A stretch of DNA of 64,000 nucleotides from Bradyrhizobium liaoningense (GTDB lineage: Bacteria; Pseudomonadota; Alphaproteobacteria; Rhizobiales; Xanthobacteraceae). The notes below the pieces were generated by a model. That model was not told the DNA's origin. It searched no databases and saw only the letters and a program-made list of their open reading frames with translations. The DNA lies in assembly GCF_018130825.1 (NCBI RefSeq), contig NZ_JAFCJS010000009.1, positions 1 to 64,000 on the forward strand, in the 5' to 3' direction. The translations under genes were made by a program, and so were the position numbers. How positions within the stretch are numbered: position 1 is the first letter of the stretch; each line of letters starts with the position of its first letter. Shown one piece after another: positions 53,572 through 62,486 of this stretch.

Positions 53572-53764
53572 CCCCCTTGGTTGGTCAAACGGTCGCCTTT
53601 GACCTGAGGCGCCGGCCTGCTATGTTTGCACCGCGATATCCCTGCCGGCCGTAAGCCGTCGCAAGGACCCGTGGAACAGCGCGTCCGCCCGTCGCGACCC
53701 GACTTAACCCAACGCCAGATTTGCGTGCGCAATTGCGCATGCGGGCTCGCACGGAGCGCACCCC

Positions 53765-54553
53765 ATGATTCGTATTGCCGGACTTTTCACCGCCTTTGTC
53801 ATCCTTGCAGGCGCCACCTTCTCGCCAGCCGCCGCCGAGGACAAGACCATCACCGTGTTCGCCGCCGCCTCGATGAAGAACGCGCTGGACGAGATCGACG
53901 CCGCCTACACCGCCAAGACCGGCGTCAAGTTCAGCGTCAGCTATGCCGCGAGCTCGGTGCTGGCCAAGCAGATCGAGCAGGGCGCCCCCGCCGACGTGTT
54001 CGTTTCCGCCGACACCGACTGGATGGATTACGCTACTAGCAAGAAGACCATCAACGAGCCTTCCAGAGTCAACTTGCTCGGCAACAGCATCGTGCTGATC
54101 GCCCCGAAGGATTCCAAGATCGACAACGTCGCGATCGCCCAGGGTTTTGACCTCGCAAAACTCGCCGGCGACGGCAAGATCGCGACCGGCGACGTCAAGT
54201 CGGTGCCGGTCGGCAAATACGCCAAGGCGGCGCTGGAGAAGCTCGGGGCCTGGCAGGCCGCCGAGCCGAAATTCGCGATGGCCGAGAGCGTGCGCGCCGC
54301 GCTGACGCTGGTCGCCCGCGGCGAAGCCGCGCTCGGCATCGTCTATTCCACCGACGCCAAGGTCGAGCCAGGCGTGAAGATTGTCGGCACCTTCCCGGCG
54401 GATTCGCACCCCGCGATCATCTATCCGGTCGCGGCCACCACGACTGCCAAGCCTGAGACGAACGACTACCTCGCCTTCCTGCGCTCAACCGCGGCCAAGA
54501 CCATCCTCCTAGAAAAATACGGCTTCAAATTCCTGATCAGCCCGACAACCTGA
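53765..54553 (+). CDS. modA: molybdate ABC transporter substrate-binding protein
   Basis: 262 residues with a signal peptide (AGLFTAFVILAGATFSPAAA). KTITVFAAASMKNALDEID is the ModA N-terminus with the oxyanion-binding serine. SYAASSVLAKQIEQGAPADVFVSAD carries the second serine and APADVF motif, and YPVAATTTAKPETNDYLAFLR ends the family. It binds molybdate (or tungstate) in the periplasm for the ModBC importer, feeding molybdoenzymes such as nitrate reductase and nitrogenase. First gene of modABC. The 193 upstream bases contain a GCGCAATTGCGC palindrome (53727-53738) but no obvious ModE site. Confidence 0.95.
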   Translation: MIRIAGLFTAFVILAGATFSPAAAEDKTITVFAAASMKNALDEIDAAYTAKTGVKFSVSYAASSVLAKQIEQGAPADVFVSADTDWMDYATSKKTINEPSRVNLLGNSIVLIAPKDSKIDNVAIAQGFDLAKLAGDGKIATGDVKSVPVGKYAKAALEKLGAWQAAEPKFAMAESVRAALTLVARGEAALGIVYSTDAKVEPGVKIVGTFPADSHPAIIYPVAATTTAKPETNDYLAFLRSTAAKTILLEKYGFKFLISPTT

Positions 54554-54593
54554 TTTTTGCGACTTGGTTTTTGCGACCTGATATTACGACTTG
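54551..54593 (+). repeat. three ~14-bp tandem repeats between modA and modB
   Basis: After the modA stop codon the sequence TGATTTTTGCGACT, TGGTTTTTGCGACC, TGATATTACGACT repeats in tandem up to the modB start codon. It leaves no recognisable ribosome site for modB. It could be slippage-generated spacer DNA that sets coupling between the two genes. Confidence 0.7.
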
Positions 54594-55289
54594 ATGTTCG
54601 AGATCTCTCCCGCCGAATGGACGGCGATCCTGCTCTCGCTCAGGGTCGCCGTCGTCGCTACGCTGGTCGCAACGCCGTTCGGCATCGCGCTGGCATGGCT
54701 GCTCGCGCGACGTGAGTTCTGGGGCAAGTCGGTGCTCGACGCCGTCGTGCACCTGCCGTTGGTGCTGCCGCCTGTCGTCACCGGCTATCTGCTGCTGCTC
54801 ACCTTCGGCCGCCGCGGCCTCGTCGGCGGATTCCTGGCGGACTATCTCGGCATCGTCTTCGCGTTCCGCTGGACCGGTGCGGCGCTCGCCTGCGGCGTGA
54901 TGGCGTTTCCGCTGCTGGTGCGGCCGATGCGACTGTCGATCGAGGCGATTGACCGCCGGCTCGAGCAGGCCGCGGAGACGCTTGGCGCTGCGCCATGGAA
55001 AGTGTTCTTCACGGTGACGCTGCCGCTGGCGCTGCCCGGCGTGCTTGCCGGCATGGTGCTGGGCTTTGCCAAGGCGATCGGCGAGTTCGGCGCCACCATC
55101 ACCTTCGTCTCCAACATTCCCGGCGAGACCCAGACGATTTCATCCGCGATCTATTCGCTGATCCAGACGCCGGACGGCGATGCCGCGGCGGGCCGGCTCG
55201 TGATCGTCTCGATCGTGCTCGCGATCGGCGCGCTGATCGCGGCCGAATGGTTCGCCCGCCGCGCCACGCAGCGCCTGCACGGGAATTGA
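54594..55289 (+). CDS. modB: molybdate ABC transporter permease
   Basis: 231 residues from ATG at 54594 (a TTG immediately before is less likely). Five to six membrane segments. The EAA-type cytoplasmic loop reads DRRLEQAAETLGAAPWKVFFTVTLPLALPG, followed by GFAKAIGEFGATITFVSN, typical of ModB/CysT permeases. It forms the channel of the molybdate importer with ModC. It follows modA after 41 bases and is 2 bases from modC. Confidence 0.95.
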   Translation: MFEISPAEWTAILLSLRVAVVATLVATPFGIALAWLLARREFWGKSVLDAVVHLPLVLPPVVTGYLLLLTFGRRGLVGGFLADYLGIVFAFRWTGAALACGVMAFPLLVRPMRLSIEAIDRRLEQAAETLGAAPWKVFFTVTLPLALPGVLAGMVLGFAKAIGEFGATITFVSNIPGETQTISSAIYSLIQTPDGDAAAGRLVIVSIVLAIGALIAAEWFARRATQRLHGN

Positions 55290-55291
55290 CC

Positions 55292-55954
55292 ATGCTGCGG
55301 GTCGACATCGAAAAACAGCTCGGCGAGTTCTCGCTTCACGCATCCTTCACCGGCGAAGGCCGCGTCATCGGCCTGTTCGGCGCCTCGGGCGCCGGCAAGA
55401 GTTCGCTGGTCAACATGATCGCCGGGCTGTTGCGGCCCGATCGCGGCACCATCGTGATCGACGGCGAGACCGTCGACGACACCGCGGCCGGCATTCACGT
55501 GCCCACTTATCGCCGCCGCATCGGCTATGTGTTCCAGGATGCGCGGCTGTTTCCGCATCTGAGCGTTGCGCAGAACCTCGACTACGGACGGCGGATGAAC
55601 GGACTTGCGCCCGATCCTGCGCAACACAAGCGCATCATCGACCTGCTCGACATCGGCACGCTGCTCGATCGCCGCCCCGGAAAGCTGTCCGGCGGCGAGC
55701 GCCAGCGCGTCGCGCTCGGCCGCGCGCTGCTGTCGAAGCCGCGCCTGTTGCTGCTCGACGAGCCGCTCGGTGCGCTCGACGAGGGCCGCAAGCTCGAGAT
55801 TTTGCCGTACCTCGTGCGGCTGCGCGACGAGGCCAATGTCCCCATGGTCTATGTCAGCCACGACGCCGCCGAGCTGCGCCAGCTCGCGACCCAGATCGTG
55901 ATGCTGAAACAGGGCCGCGTGACGTCGTTCGGCGGGGTCAAGGTGCTGACGTAG
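55292..55954 (+). CDS. modC: molybdate ABC transporter ATPase, lacking the C-terminal TOBE/Mop domain
   Basis: 220 residues. Walker A LFGASGAGKSSLVNMIAGLL, YRRRIGYVFQDARLFPHLSV (Q-loop with the ModC-specific R-x-F-P-H), signature KLSGGERQRVALGRALLSKP, Walker B LLLLDEPLGALD, then RKLEILPYLVRLRDE and VYVSHD. The reading frame stops right after VMLKQGRVTSFGGVKVLT, where E. coli ModC (about 350 residues) continues into its regulatory Mop/TOBE domain. No continuation was found in other frames. It hydrolyses ATP for uptake. Trans-inhibition by molybdate is therefore not expected. Confidence 0.93.
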   Translation: MLRVDIEKQLGEFSLHASFTGEGRVIGLFGASGAGKSSLVNMIAGLLRPDRGTIVIDGETVDDTAAGIHVPTYRRRIGYVFQDARLFPHLSVAQNLDYGRRMNGLAPDPAQHKRIIDLLDIGTLLDRRPGKLSGGERQRVALGRALLSKPRLLLLDEPLGALDEGRKLEILPYLVRLRDEANVPMVYVSHDAAELRQLATQIVMLKQGRVTSFGGVKVLT

Positions 55955-55972
55955 AGCCGTCGCCGCGGATGG

Positions 55973-56233
55973 CTACCAGCCGCGGTCGACGTTGCGGACC
56001 TCGCCGGTGCGGGCATCGACATCAACTTCCATCCAGCGCCCGGCGCGATCGCGGCCTTCGATCTGCCATTCATCGCCGAGGAACTGGGTGTGAGAGACCG
56101 TCATGACGCCGAGGTCGGCCGCGACATCGAGCGCGACCTGCATCGAGACCTGGTCGCCGGTGTCATAGGCCATCGCCGGCGCAGCCGATCCGAGACCGAT
56201 CGCGACGATGGCAGGTAGGATGAAACTTCGCAT
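55973..56233 (-). CDS. small secreted PepSY-like domain protein
   Basis: 86 residues from ATG at 56233 (AGGAG 7 bases upstream). Signal peptide MRSFILPAIVAIGLGSAAPA ending AMA. The mature part forms one PepSY-type domain: QVSMQVALDVAADLGVMTVS (helix), FLGDEWQIEGRDRAGRWMEV (strands) and DVDARTGEVRNVDRGW, the typical PepSY ending 'D..TGEV'. Such domains inhibit or modulate proteases or bind envelope components. It converges with modC, with only 18 bases between their stops. Confidence 0.85.
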   Translation of the reverse strand: MRSFILPAIVAIGLGSAAPAMAYDTGDQVSMQVALDVAADLGVMTVSHTQFLGDEWQIEGRDRAGRWMEVDVDARTGEVRNVDRGW

Positions 56234-56409
56234 GGAACTGCTCCTGTCAAAGACGTTGACCGTCACGCGAAGAACGAGCGGCGGCGCGGAGCGTTCCGGA
56301 TGCGGCGGGCACGAAGCCGCGCAAATCTTCGGCGGTTGCGGCGATTTAGTGGCGGTTGTCTGGCAATGTCATCGTGGCGAGGGCGACATTGTATCCCCGC
56401 GACGTCCTT

Positions 56410-56500
56410 CGTAGGGTGGGCAAAGGCGCGCTCTTCGCGCGCCGTGCCCGCGTCTTTCTGCTGGTGGGCACGGCGCAAGGGCGCCTTTGCCCACCCTACG
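56410..56500. repeat. 91-bp inverted repeat (GTAGGGTGGGCAAAG family)
   Basis: CGTAGGGTGGGCAAAGGCGC (56410-56429) is the exact reverse complement of 56481-56500, and the inner part pairs as well (GCCGTGCCC/GGGCACGGC). It lies 7 bases from the stop of the antiporter gene. Confidence 0.85.
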
Positions 56501-56506
56501 GCAGCG

Positions 56507-58300
56507 TCAGACCCCCGCCACCGACGTCCACAAATCCGCAAGCTTCTTCCGCAGCGCCTGCCTGCGCGTCAGCGGCGGCGGTGTCTCGTCCTCTTCCGGC
56601 AGGCGCAGGCCGACGACGTTGACGCGGCCGCCGGAGATGCTGCGTGCGACCAGGACGATCTCGTCCAGCGCGAGCTCGGCGCCCTCCTTCGGCGCGCGGT
56701 CGAGATGGACGTCGAAATAGTCGGCGAGCGTGAGCTTGCCCTCGTCCTCGCTGACCTTGACGCCGTAGATCTCGGCCAGCTCCGCCAGCGTGTGCTCGCC
56801 GGAGACCATGAAGTCGCCGAGCAGATGCGGGTCCGGCGCCGAGCTCGGCTGCATGTCGACGAAGAAGCGGTCGAGCGACTCGGCCTTCTCCGGCGGCGCC
56901 AGCAGATAGATGTAGTCGCCGGGCGCGATCGGATCGGCTTCCGTGGGCGTCAGGATGTTCTGGTTGCGGATCACCAGCGTCGGCTTGGACCAGGACGGGA
57001 TCAAGCCGCGGCGGAAATACAGGCTCTTGGGGCGCACGGGATAGCCGACCAGCTGCTGCTCGAGCTGGCCGGGCAGATCGAGCTCGACGCGGCGCGGACC
57101 GCGCTCGGCGCGCGGCAGCGCGACGTGCAGCTTGCGCGCGGCGGGCGCCAGCGTCCAGCCTTGCAGCAACAGCGAGATGATGACGACGACGAAGGCGACG
57201 TCGAAATAGAGATAGGCCTTGGACAGGCCGACCAGCATCGGGATCGAGGCCAGGAAGATCGCGACCGCGCCGCGCAGGCCGGTCCAGGCGATGAAGATCT
57301 TTTCGCGCCAGTTGAAGCGGAACGGCGCCAGGCACACGAACACCGCGAGCGGCCGCGCGACCAGCATCAGGACGAGCGCGACGGCGACCGCCGGCAGCAC
57401 GCTGGCCCCTAACCGGCTCGGCGAGACCAAAAGGCCGAGCAGCACGAACATCACGATCTGCGCCAGCCAGGTCGCCGCATCCAGGAAGGTCACCACCGAA
57501 TTATGCGCACGCGTCGGCCGGTTGCCGATGATGATGCCGGCGAGATAAACCGCGAGGAAGCCCGAGGCGTGCATGATCTGCGAACCGCCGAAGATCACCA
57601 GCGCTGCGGTCGTGACGAACGGCGCGTGCAGGCCCTGCGGCAACGCGACCTTGTTGAGCGCGATGACGACGAGGCGCCCGCCGAAGAAGCCGACGACGGC
57701 GCCCAGCACCGCCTCCTGCAAGAACTCCATCAGCACGTGACCCGCCGTGCCCGTTCCCAGCGAGATGTACTCGACCAGCATCAAGGTGAGGAAGATCGCG
57801 AAGGGATCGTTGGTGCCGGACTCCGCCTCCAGCGTCGCGCCGACGCGCGGACGCAGGCGCAGGCCCTGGGTGTGGACCAGCAGGAACACCGCGGCGGCGT
57901 CGGTCGAGGCCACGACGGCGCCGACCAGCAGCGCTTCCGTCCAGTTGAGATCGAGCGCGTATTTGGCGAACGGCGCCGTGACCAGCGCGGTCAGAAGCAC
58001 ACCGACGGTGGCGAGCACGAGGGACGGGGCGAGCACGGTGCGGATGCTGGCAAAGCGCGTCTTCAGGCCGCCGTCGAACAGGATCAGGGCCAGCGCCACC
58101 GAGCCGACCAGATAGGTCGTGCCGACGTCGTTGAACTGGATCTGCCCGGGACCGGAATCTCCCGCGAGCATGCCGATGGCCAAGAACACGAGCAGCAAGG
58201 GCGCGCCGAAGCGCAGCGCAAGCAGGCTCGACAGGATACCGGCCATGACGAGGACGGCGCCGAGCAATATGGTGAGGCTGAAGGAGTCGAGGGAGGCCAT
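56507..58300 (-). CDS. CPA1-family potassium/proton antiporter (NhaP2/CvrA type)
   Basis: 597 residues from ATG at 58300, preceded by GGAAGG. About 12-13 membrane segments (1-400), including GAPLLLVFLAIGMLAGDSGPG, ALLVGAVVASTDAAAVFLLV (the conserved D-A region of CPA1) and SGTNDPFAIFLTLMLVEYIS (the ND motif of the ion site). A cytoplasmic part follows: a TrkA-C-like domain (about 410-490) and a CorC/HlyC-like C-terminal domain (500-590). This combination is NhaP2/CvrA, which exchanges cytoplasmic K+ (or Na+) for protons and is regulated through the soluble domains. An upstream frame to 58366 lacks a ribosome site. Confidence 0.93.
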   Translation of the reverse strand: MASLDSFSLTILLGAVLVMAGILSSLLALRFGAPLLLVFLAIGMLAGDSGPGQIQFNDVGTTYLVGSVALALILFDGGLKTRFASIRTVLAPSLVLATVGVLLTALVTAPFAKYALDLNWTEALLVGAVVASTDAAAVFLLVHTQGLRLRPRVGATLEAESGTNDPFAIFLTLMLVEYISLGTGTAGHVLMEFLQEAVLGAVVGFFGGRLVVIALNKVALPQGLHAPFVTTAALVIFGGSQIMHASGFLAVYLAGIIIGNRPTRAHNSVVTFLDAATWLAQIVMFVLLGLLVSPSRLGASVLPAVAVALVLMLVARPLAVFVCLAPFRFNWREKIFIAWTGLRGAVAIFLASIPMLVGLSKAYLYFDVAFVVVIISLLLQGWTLAPAARKLHVALPRAERGPRRVELDLPGQLEQQLVGYPVRPKSLYFRRGLIPSWSKPTLVIRNQNILTPTEADPIAPGDYIYLLAPPEKAESLDRFFVDMQPSSAPDPHLLGDFMVSGEHTLAELAEIYGVKVSEDEGKLTLADYFDVHLDRAPKEGAELALDEIVLVARSISGGRVNVVGLRLPEEDETPPPLTRRQALRKKLADLWTSVAGV

Positions 58301-58507
58301 CCACCTTCCGGGTAAAAATCGCTGGATTTGCATCCTTATCGTCGGCAGACTCGCGCGCCAACCCATTTTCTTCCGCTCGCGGCAATCTGCCCGTATTTTG
58401 CGGCCTTAACGCGCTTCACTTCGCGGTGTATCGATGTCCGGGCAGCACCCTCTGTGGGATTCTGCGGCGCCCTCGAATCAATCTTCCCCCGCTTCCCGAC
58501 GAGACCG

Positions 58508-59824
58508 ATGGACATGGACCTCAAAGACTTCATGGAGTTCGTGCAGACGACCGCACGCAGCGTCGGGGCGGAGATCTCCTCACCCTGGTTCTACCTGCAA
58601 TTTGGCCTGATTCTCGCGGCAGCCGGCATCGCCTATGCCGCGGAGGCCGGCATCCGCAATCGCGTCGACATGACATCGCTGGCCATGGGCTGGCCGCTGC
58701 CGCTCCGGCACTTCTCGCGGGTGATGATGTCGAGCGCCTCGACGGCGGTGTTCACCCTGCTCGTGATCATCTCGCGCGTCGTGATGTACCACGCGACCTG
58801 GCCGAGCCGCTCCTATCTCCTGATGGTCGCCGCCAAGATGGGGCTGGCCTGGCTGGTGATCCGGCTGGTGACCTCGGTGCTGCGCAACGCCTTCATCGTC
58901 AAGCTGGTGTCGATCACGGCCTGGTTCGTCGCGGCTCTGTCCATCATCGGCCAGCTCGACACGACCGTCGATCTGCTCGACTCCTTCGCGATCGTGCTCG
59001 GCGGCCTCAGGCTGACGCCGCTGCTGGTGATCAAGGCCGGCGCGCTGCTGCTGATCGCGCTATGGGCCACCAACATCGCGAGCAATTTCGCCGAGAGCCG
59101 GATCAACTCGACCACCGACCTGACGCCGTCGGTGCAGGTGCTGCTGGTCAAGATCATCCGCATCGGACTGCTTGCCGTCGCAATCGTCATTGCGCTCGGC
59201 GCGGTCGGCATCGACCTCTCCGCGCTCGCGGTGTTCTCCGGCGCGGTCGGCGTCGGCATCGGTATCGGCCTGCAGAAGATCGTGGCCAATTTCATCTCGG
59301 GGATCATCCTGCTCGCCGACAAATCGGTGAAGCCCGGCGACCTCGTCACCATCGGCGACAACACCGGGCGGATCAGCGCGATGAAGACGCGCTATATTTC
59401 CGTCGCCGCCGGCGACGGCCGCGAATTCCTGGTGCCGAACGAGGACCTGGTGACGCAGAAGGTCGTCAACTGGACCTATACCGACAAGAACACGCTGGTG
59501 AAGATCGCCTTCGGCACCAATTACGACGCCGACCCGCGCCTGGTCACCAAGCTCGCCGCCGAGACCGCCGCCGCCCATCCGCGCGCCACCAAGGGCAAGG
59601 CGCCGAACAGCATTTTGACCGAGTTCGCGGAAGCCGGCATGAAGTTCTCGCTGACCTTCTGGATCGCGGACCCCGACGGCATGGACAACGTCAAGAGCGA
59701 CGTGATGCTGGCGCTGTGGGACGCCTTCAAGCGGGAGGGCATCCGGGTTCCCTACCCCGTCCGCGAAATCCGCGTCCGCGGCGGCGCCCTGCCGGTGGAA
59801 ACCACCGTAGAAGTCCCGAATTAG
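58508..59824 (+). CDS. MscS family mechanosensitive ion channel
   Basis: 438 residues from ATG at 58508. About five to six membrane helices. The pore-lining helix reads VFSGAVGVGIGIGLQKIVANFISGIILL, followed by the beta domain KSVKPGDLVTIGDNTGRIS and VPNEDLVTQKVVNW, all MscS hallmarks, with a C-terminal domain ending VPYPVREIRVRGG. It opens on membrane tension to release solutes after hypo-osmotic shock. Longer than E. coli MscS (286) because of extra N-terminal helices. It is divergent from the antiporter gene, a plausible osmotic/ion pair. Confidence 0.94.
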   Translation: MDMDLKDFMEFVQTTARSVGAEISSPWFYLQFGLILAAAGIAYAAEAGIRNRVDMTSLAMGWPLPLRHFSRVMMSSASTAVFTLLVIISRVVMYHATWPSRSYLLMVAAKMGLAWLVIRLVTSVLRNAFIVKLVSITAWFVAALSIIGQLDTTVDLLDSFAIVLGGLRLTPLLVIKAGALLLIALWATNIASNFAESRINSTTDLTPSVQVLLVKIIRIGLLAVAIVIALGAVGIDLSALAVFSGAVGVGIGIGLQKIVANFISGIILLADKSVKPGDLVTIGDNTGRISAMKTRYISVAAGDGREFLVPNEDLVTQKVVNWTYTDKNTLVKIAFGTNYDADPRLVTKLAAETAAAHPRATKGKAPNSILTEFAEAGMKFSLTFWIADPDGMDNVKSDVMLALWDAFKREGIRVPYPVREIRVRGGALPVETTVEVPN

Positions 59825-59944
59825 GCCCGGTTTTGGGCGCAGGGAGGCAGGCTCAGCTTGCATGAAGGCCCGCGATCATTAGATTAGGGCCTGAAATCAA
59901 GCCTTTCCGCAGATATCGACCCCATTCCAGAAGATCGCGCCCGC

Positions 59945-60763
59945 ATGAGCTACGTCGAAGCCACCGATACCTCCCTGCGCAAGACCGGACAGATCAAGCT
60001 GCATGGACCCGCCGCCTTTGCCGGCATGCGCAAGGCGGGTGCGCTGGTGGCCAAGTGCCTCGACGCGCTCACCGACATCGTCGGGCCCGGCGTGCCGACC
60101 TCGAAGATCGACGAATTCGTCCGCGACTTCGCCTTCAGCCACGGCGCCTATCCGGCGACGCTGATGTATCGCGGCTATCGCTACTCGACCTGCACCTCGC
60201 TCAACCACGTGGTCTGCCACGGCATGCCCGGCGACCGTCCGCTGAAGGAAGGCGACATCGTCAACATCGACGTCACCTTCATCGTCGACGGCTGGTATGG
60301 CGATTCCAGCCGGATGTATGCGGTCGGCCCGATCGCGCGCAAGGCCGAGCGGCTGATCGAAGTCACCTACGAAGCGATGATGCGCGGCATCGCCGCGGTG
60401 AAGCCCGGGGCCACCACCGGCGACATAGGCCACGCCATCCAGAGCTTCGTTGAGCCGCAGGGCATGAGCGTGGTGCGCGATTTCTGCGGCCATGGCCTGG
60501 GACGCATGTTCCACGACGAGCCGAACATCATCCATATCGGCCGGCCCGGCGAAGGCGTGCAGCTCAAGCCCGGCATGTTCTTCACCATCGAGCCGATGAT
60601 CAATCTCGGCAAGCCGCATGTCAAAATCCTCTCCGACGGCTGGACCGCAGTGACCCGCGACCGCTCGCTGTCGGCGCAGTTCGAGCACTCCGTCGGTGTG
60701 ACGGCCACGGGTGTGGAGATTTTCACGCTGTCGGAAAGACACGGCGAGAAACAGATCGGCTGA
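59945..60763 (+). CDS. map: methionine aminopeptidase, type I
   Basis: 272 residues. The pita-bread fold with the five metal ligands: D in VNIDVTFIVDGWYGDSS (two aspartates), H in FCGHGLGRMFHDEPNI, E in FFTIEPMIN, and E in SAQFEHSVGVTATG. The substrate histidine lies in CTSLNHVVCHGMPGDRP. Removes N-terminal methionine from nascent proteins. The N-terminal extension (1-20) is short and ordinary. It is not beside secY/rplO, so this is a separate copy of the gene type. Confidence 0.96.
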   Translation: MSYVEATDTSLRKTGQIKLHGPAAFAGMRKAGALVAKCLDALTDIVGPGVPTSKIDEFVRDFAFSHGAYPATLMYRGYRYSTCTSLNHVVCHGMPGDRPLKEGDIVNIDVTFIVDGWYGDSSRMYAVGPIARKAERLIEVTYEAMMRGIAAVKPGATTGDIGHAIQSFVEPQGMSVVRDFCGHGLGRMFHDEPNIIHIGRPGEGVQLKPGMFFTIEPMINLGKPHVKILSDGWTAVTRDRSLSAQFEHSVGVTATGVEIFTLSERHGEKQIG

Positions 60764-60843
60764 TTGCCGCCATCATCGCAGCGCGATCTTGCCGTCCTCC
60801 CGGCCGATGACGTTCTCTCGTCAGAGGTGGACAGGAGTATCGA

Positions 60844-61689
60844 GTGAGCACGTCGACGCGCCGCAGCTTTCTCGGATTTGTGTCGGCCAGCGCCGCGGGT
60901 CTGCTGCCGGGCCGGGCAGAGGCTGCGCCTGCTGCGACCGACAGTGAGCCCGCCTGCATCCTGACGCCGCAGGCGGAGGAAGGGCCGTTCTATTCCGATC
61001 CCAAGCTCGTTCGATCCGACATCGCCGAGGGCAAGCCCGGTGTGCCGCTGACATTGCGGCTGCGCGTGATCGAGGCGGGTCCTTGCACCGCGATCAGGGG
61101 CGCGCGGGTCGACATCTGGCATTGCGACGCCAAGGGGCTCTATTCGGCCTTTCCCGGCCAGAGCGATGCGCACAACATCGATGCGACCGGCAAGACGTTC
61201 TTGCGCGGCACGCAAATCGCTGACGAGGCCGGCTGGGTCAGCTTCAACACCATCTATCCCGGCTGGTATGACGGCCGCACCACGCACATCCACTTCAAGG
61301 TGTTTCTCGACGACCGCACCGTGCTGACCGGGCAGACCTTCCTGCCCGACGCGCTGAACGAATTCATCTACACCAACGTGCCGGACTATGTCGGCCGCGC
61401 ACGACAGCGCATGGTGATCAACGCCAACGACCACGTCATCGAACGCTCCGATCCCCAGCATCGTGCCTTCTGCGCGGTGAAGGAGGAGCGCGACCGCTAT
61501 GTGGCGAGCCTGACGCTCGGCGTCGATCGCCGCGCGGAGGCGACGATCGGACGTGCCGGCCCGCCACCGGGCCTGGGCGGCGGACCGCCGCCGGGACCGC
61601 CGCCCGCAGGCACGGGCGGGGCGATGTTCGGACGCCCGATCAAGGACCGATTGGCTGCGCTGGTGCCGGGACTGAAGCGGGCGCGCTGA
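60844..61689 (+). CDS. Tat-exported intradiol dioxygenase-like protein
   Basis: 281 residues, GTG start with AGGAG 8 bases upstream. STRRSFLGFVSASAAGLLPG is a twin-arginine signal. The intradiol (protocatechuate/catechol) dioxygenase core follows: CILTPQAEEGPFYSDPKLVR, IRGARVDIWHCDAKGLYSAF and NTIYPGWYDGRTTHIHFKVF, giving the Tyr-Tyr-His-His iron site (GLYSAF, PGWY, H-I-H). Secreted members with this pattern act on unknown aromatic or hydroquinone compounds. The C-terminus is a Gly/Pro-rich stretch (PPPGLGGGPPPGPPP) and a short basic tail. No catabolic genes nearby. Confidence 0.9.
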   Translation: MSTSTRRSFLGFVSASAAGLLPGRAEAAPAATDSEPACILTPQAEEGPFYSDPKLVRSDIAEGKPGVPLTLRLRVIEAGPCTAIRGARVDIWHCDAKGLYSAFPGQSDAHNIDATGKTFLRGTQIADEAGWVSFNTIYPGWYDGRTTHIHFKVFLDDRTVLTGQTFLPDALNEFIYTNVPDYVGRARQRMVINANDHVIERSDPQHRAFCAVKEERDRYVASLTLGVDRRAEATIGRAGPPPGLGGGPPPGPPPAGTGGAMFGRPIKDRLAALVPGLKRAR

Positions 61690-61746
61690 CCCGCCGCCTC
61701 AATTGACGGTTGCAAAAGCGCTGCGCGGCGGCGATGCTGCCGTGCG

Positions 61747-62472
61747 ATGCCAGCCAGGACCAGCAGCAAATCCAGCGATCCGCCCGGCAAGTCGGAGGAC
61801 ACGCCGCACTATCACGGCCATCGCGAGCGGCTGCGCGAGCGCTTCTATAGCGCGGGCGCGGATGCGCTCAGCGACTACGAGCTGCTGGAGATGGCGCTGT
61901 TTCCGGCGCTGCCGCGGCGCGACACAAAACCGCTGGCGAAGATGCTGATCAAGACCTTCGGCTCGTTCGCCGAGGTCGTGCATGCCCCGGTGGCGCGTTT
62001 GCGGGAGATCGACGGCGTCGGCGAATCCGCAATCAACCAGCTCAAGCTGATCGCCGCCGCCGCGCACCGCGTCGCCAAGGGCGAGGTCAACAGCCGCAAC
62101 GCGCTGTCGTCCTGGAATGAGGTGATCGACTATTGCCGCACCAGCATGGCGTTTTCAGACAAGGAGCAATTTCGCCTGCTCTTCCTCGACAAGCGCAACC
62201 AGCTGATCGCCGACGAGGTGCAGCAGACCGGCACGGTCGACCACACCCCGGTCTATCCGCGCGAGGTGATCAAGCGCGCGCTGGAATTGTCCGCGACCGC
62301 GCTGATCCTGGTGCACAACCACCCCTCCGGCGATCCCTCGCCCTCGCAAGCCGACATCCAGATGACGAAAGCGATCATCGACATCGCCAAGCCGCTCGGG
62401 ATTGCCGTGCACGATCACATCATCGTCGGCAGGAGCGGCCACGCCAGCCTGCGCGGGATGCGGTTGATCTAA
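61747..62472 (+). CDS. radC: RadC family JAMM-domain protein, 3' end duplicated
   Basis: 241 residues. An N-terminal helix-hairpin-helix region (about 20-110; ALSDYELLEMALFPALPRRD, LREIDGVGESAINQLK) and a C-terminal JAB/MPN domain (118-241) with LILVHNHPSGDPSPSQADIQ (the metal-binding H-x-H...D) and AVHDHIIVGRSGHASLRGM. The family was named for radiation resistance, but the role is unsettled. Members are linked to natural transformation and mobile islands. Its last 163 bases (62308-62470) occur again at 63339-63501, and just after the repeat ends the stop codon is formed by the bases following the junction. Confidence 0.95.
   Translation: MPARTSSKSSDPPGKSEDTPHYHGHRERLRERFYSAGADALSDYELLEMALFPALPRRDTKPLAKMLIKTFGSFAEVVHAPVARLREIDGVGESAINQLKLIAAAAHRVAKGEVNSRNALSSWNEVIDYCRTSMAFSDKEQFRLLFLDKRNQLIADEVQQTGTVDHTPVYPREVIKRALELSATALILVHNHPSGDPSPSQADIQMTKAIIDIAKPLGIAVHDHIIVGRSGHASLRGMRLI
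62308..62470 (+). repeat. upstream copy of the 163-bp radC direct repeat
   Basis: Identical to 63339-63501 except for four substitutions (about 97.5 percent), all A/G or C/T changes in the text (CAAGCC/CAGGCC, GAAAGCG/GAAGGCG, GGCCACG/GGCCGCG, GGTTGATCT/GGCTGATCT). It ends exactly at GATCT. The two copies are in the same orientation and enclose the Sel1-like gene. Confidence 0.95.
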
Positions 62473-62486
62473 GGCATTCAAGGCAC

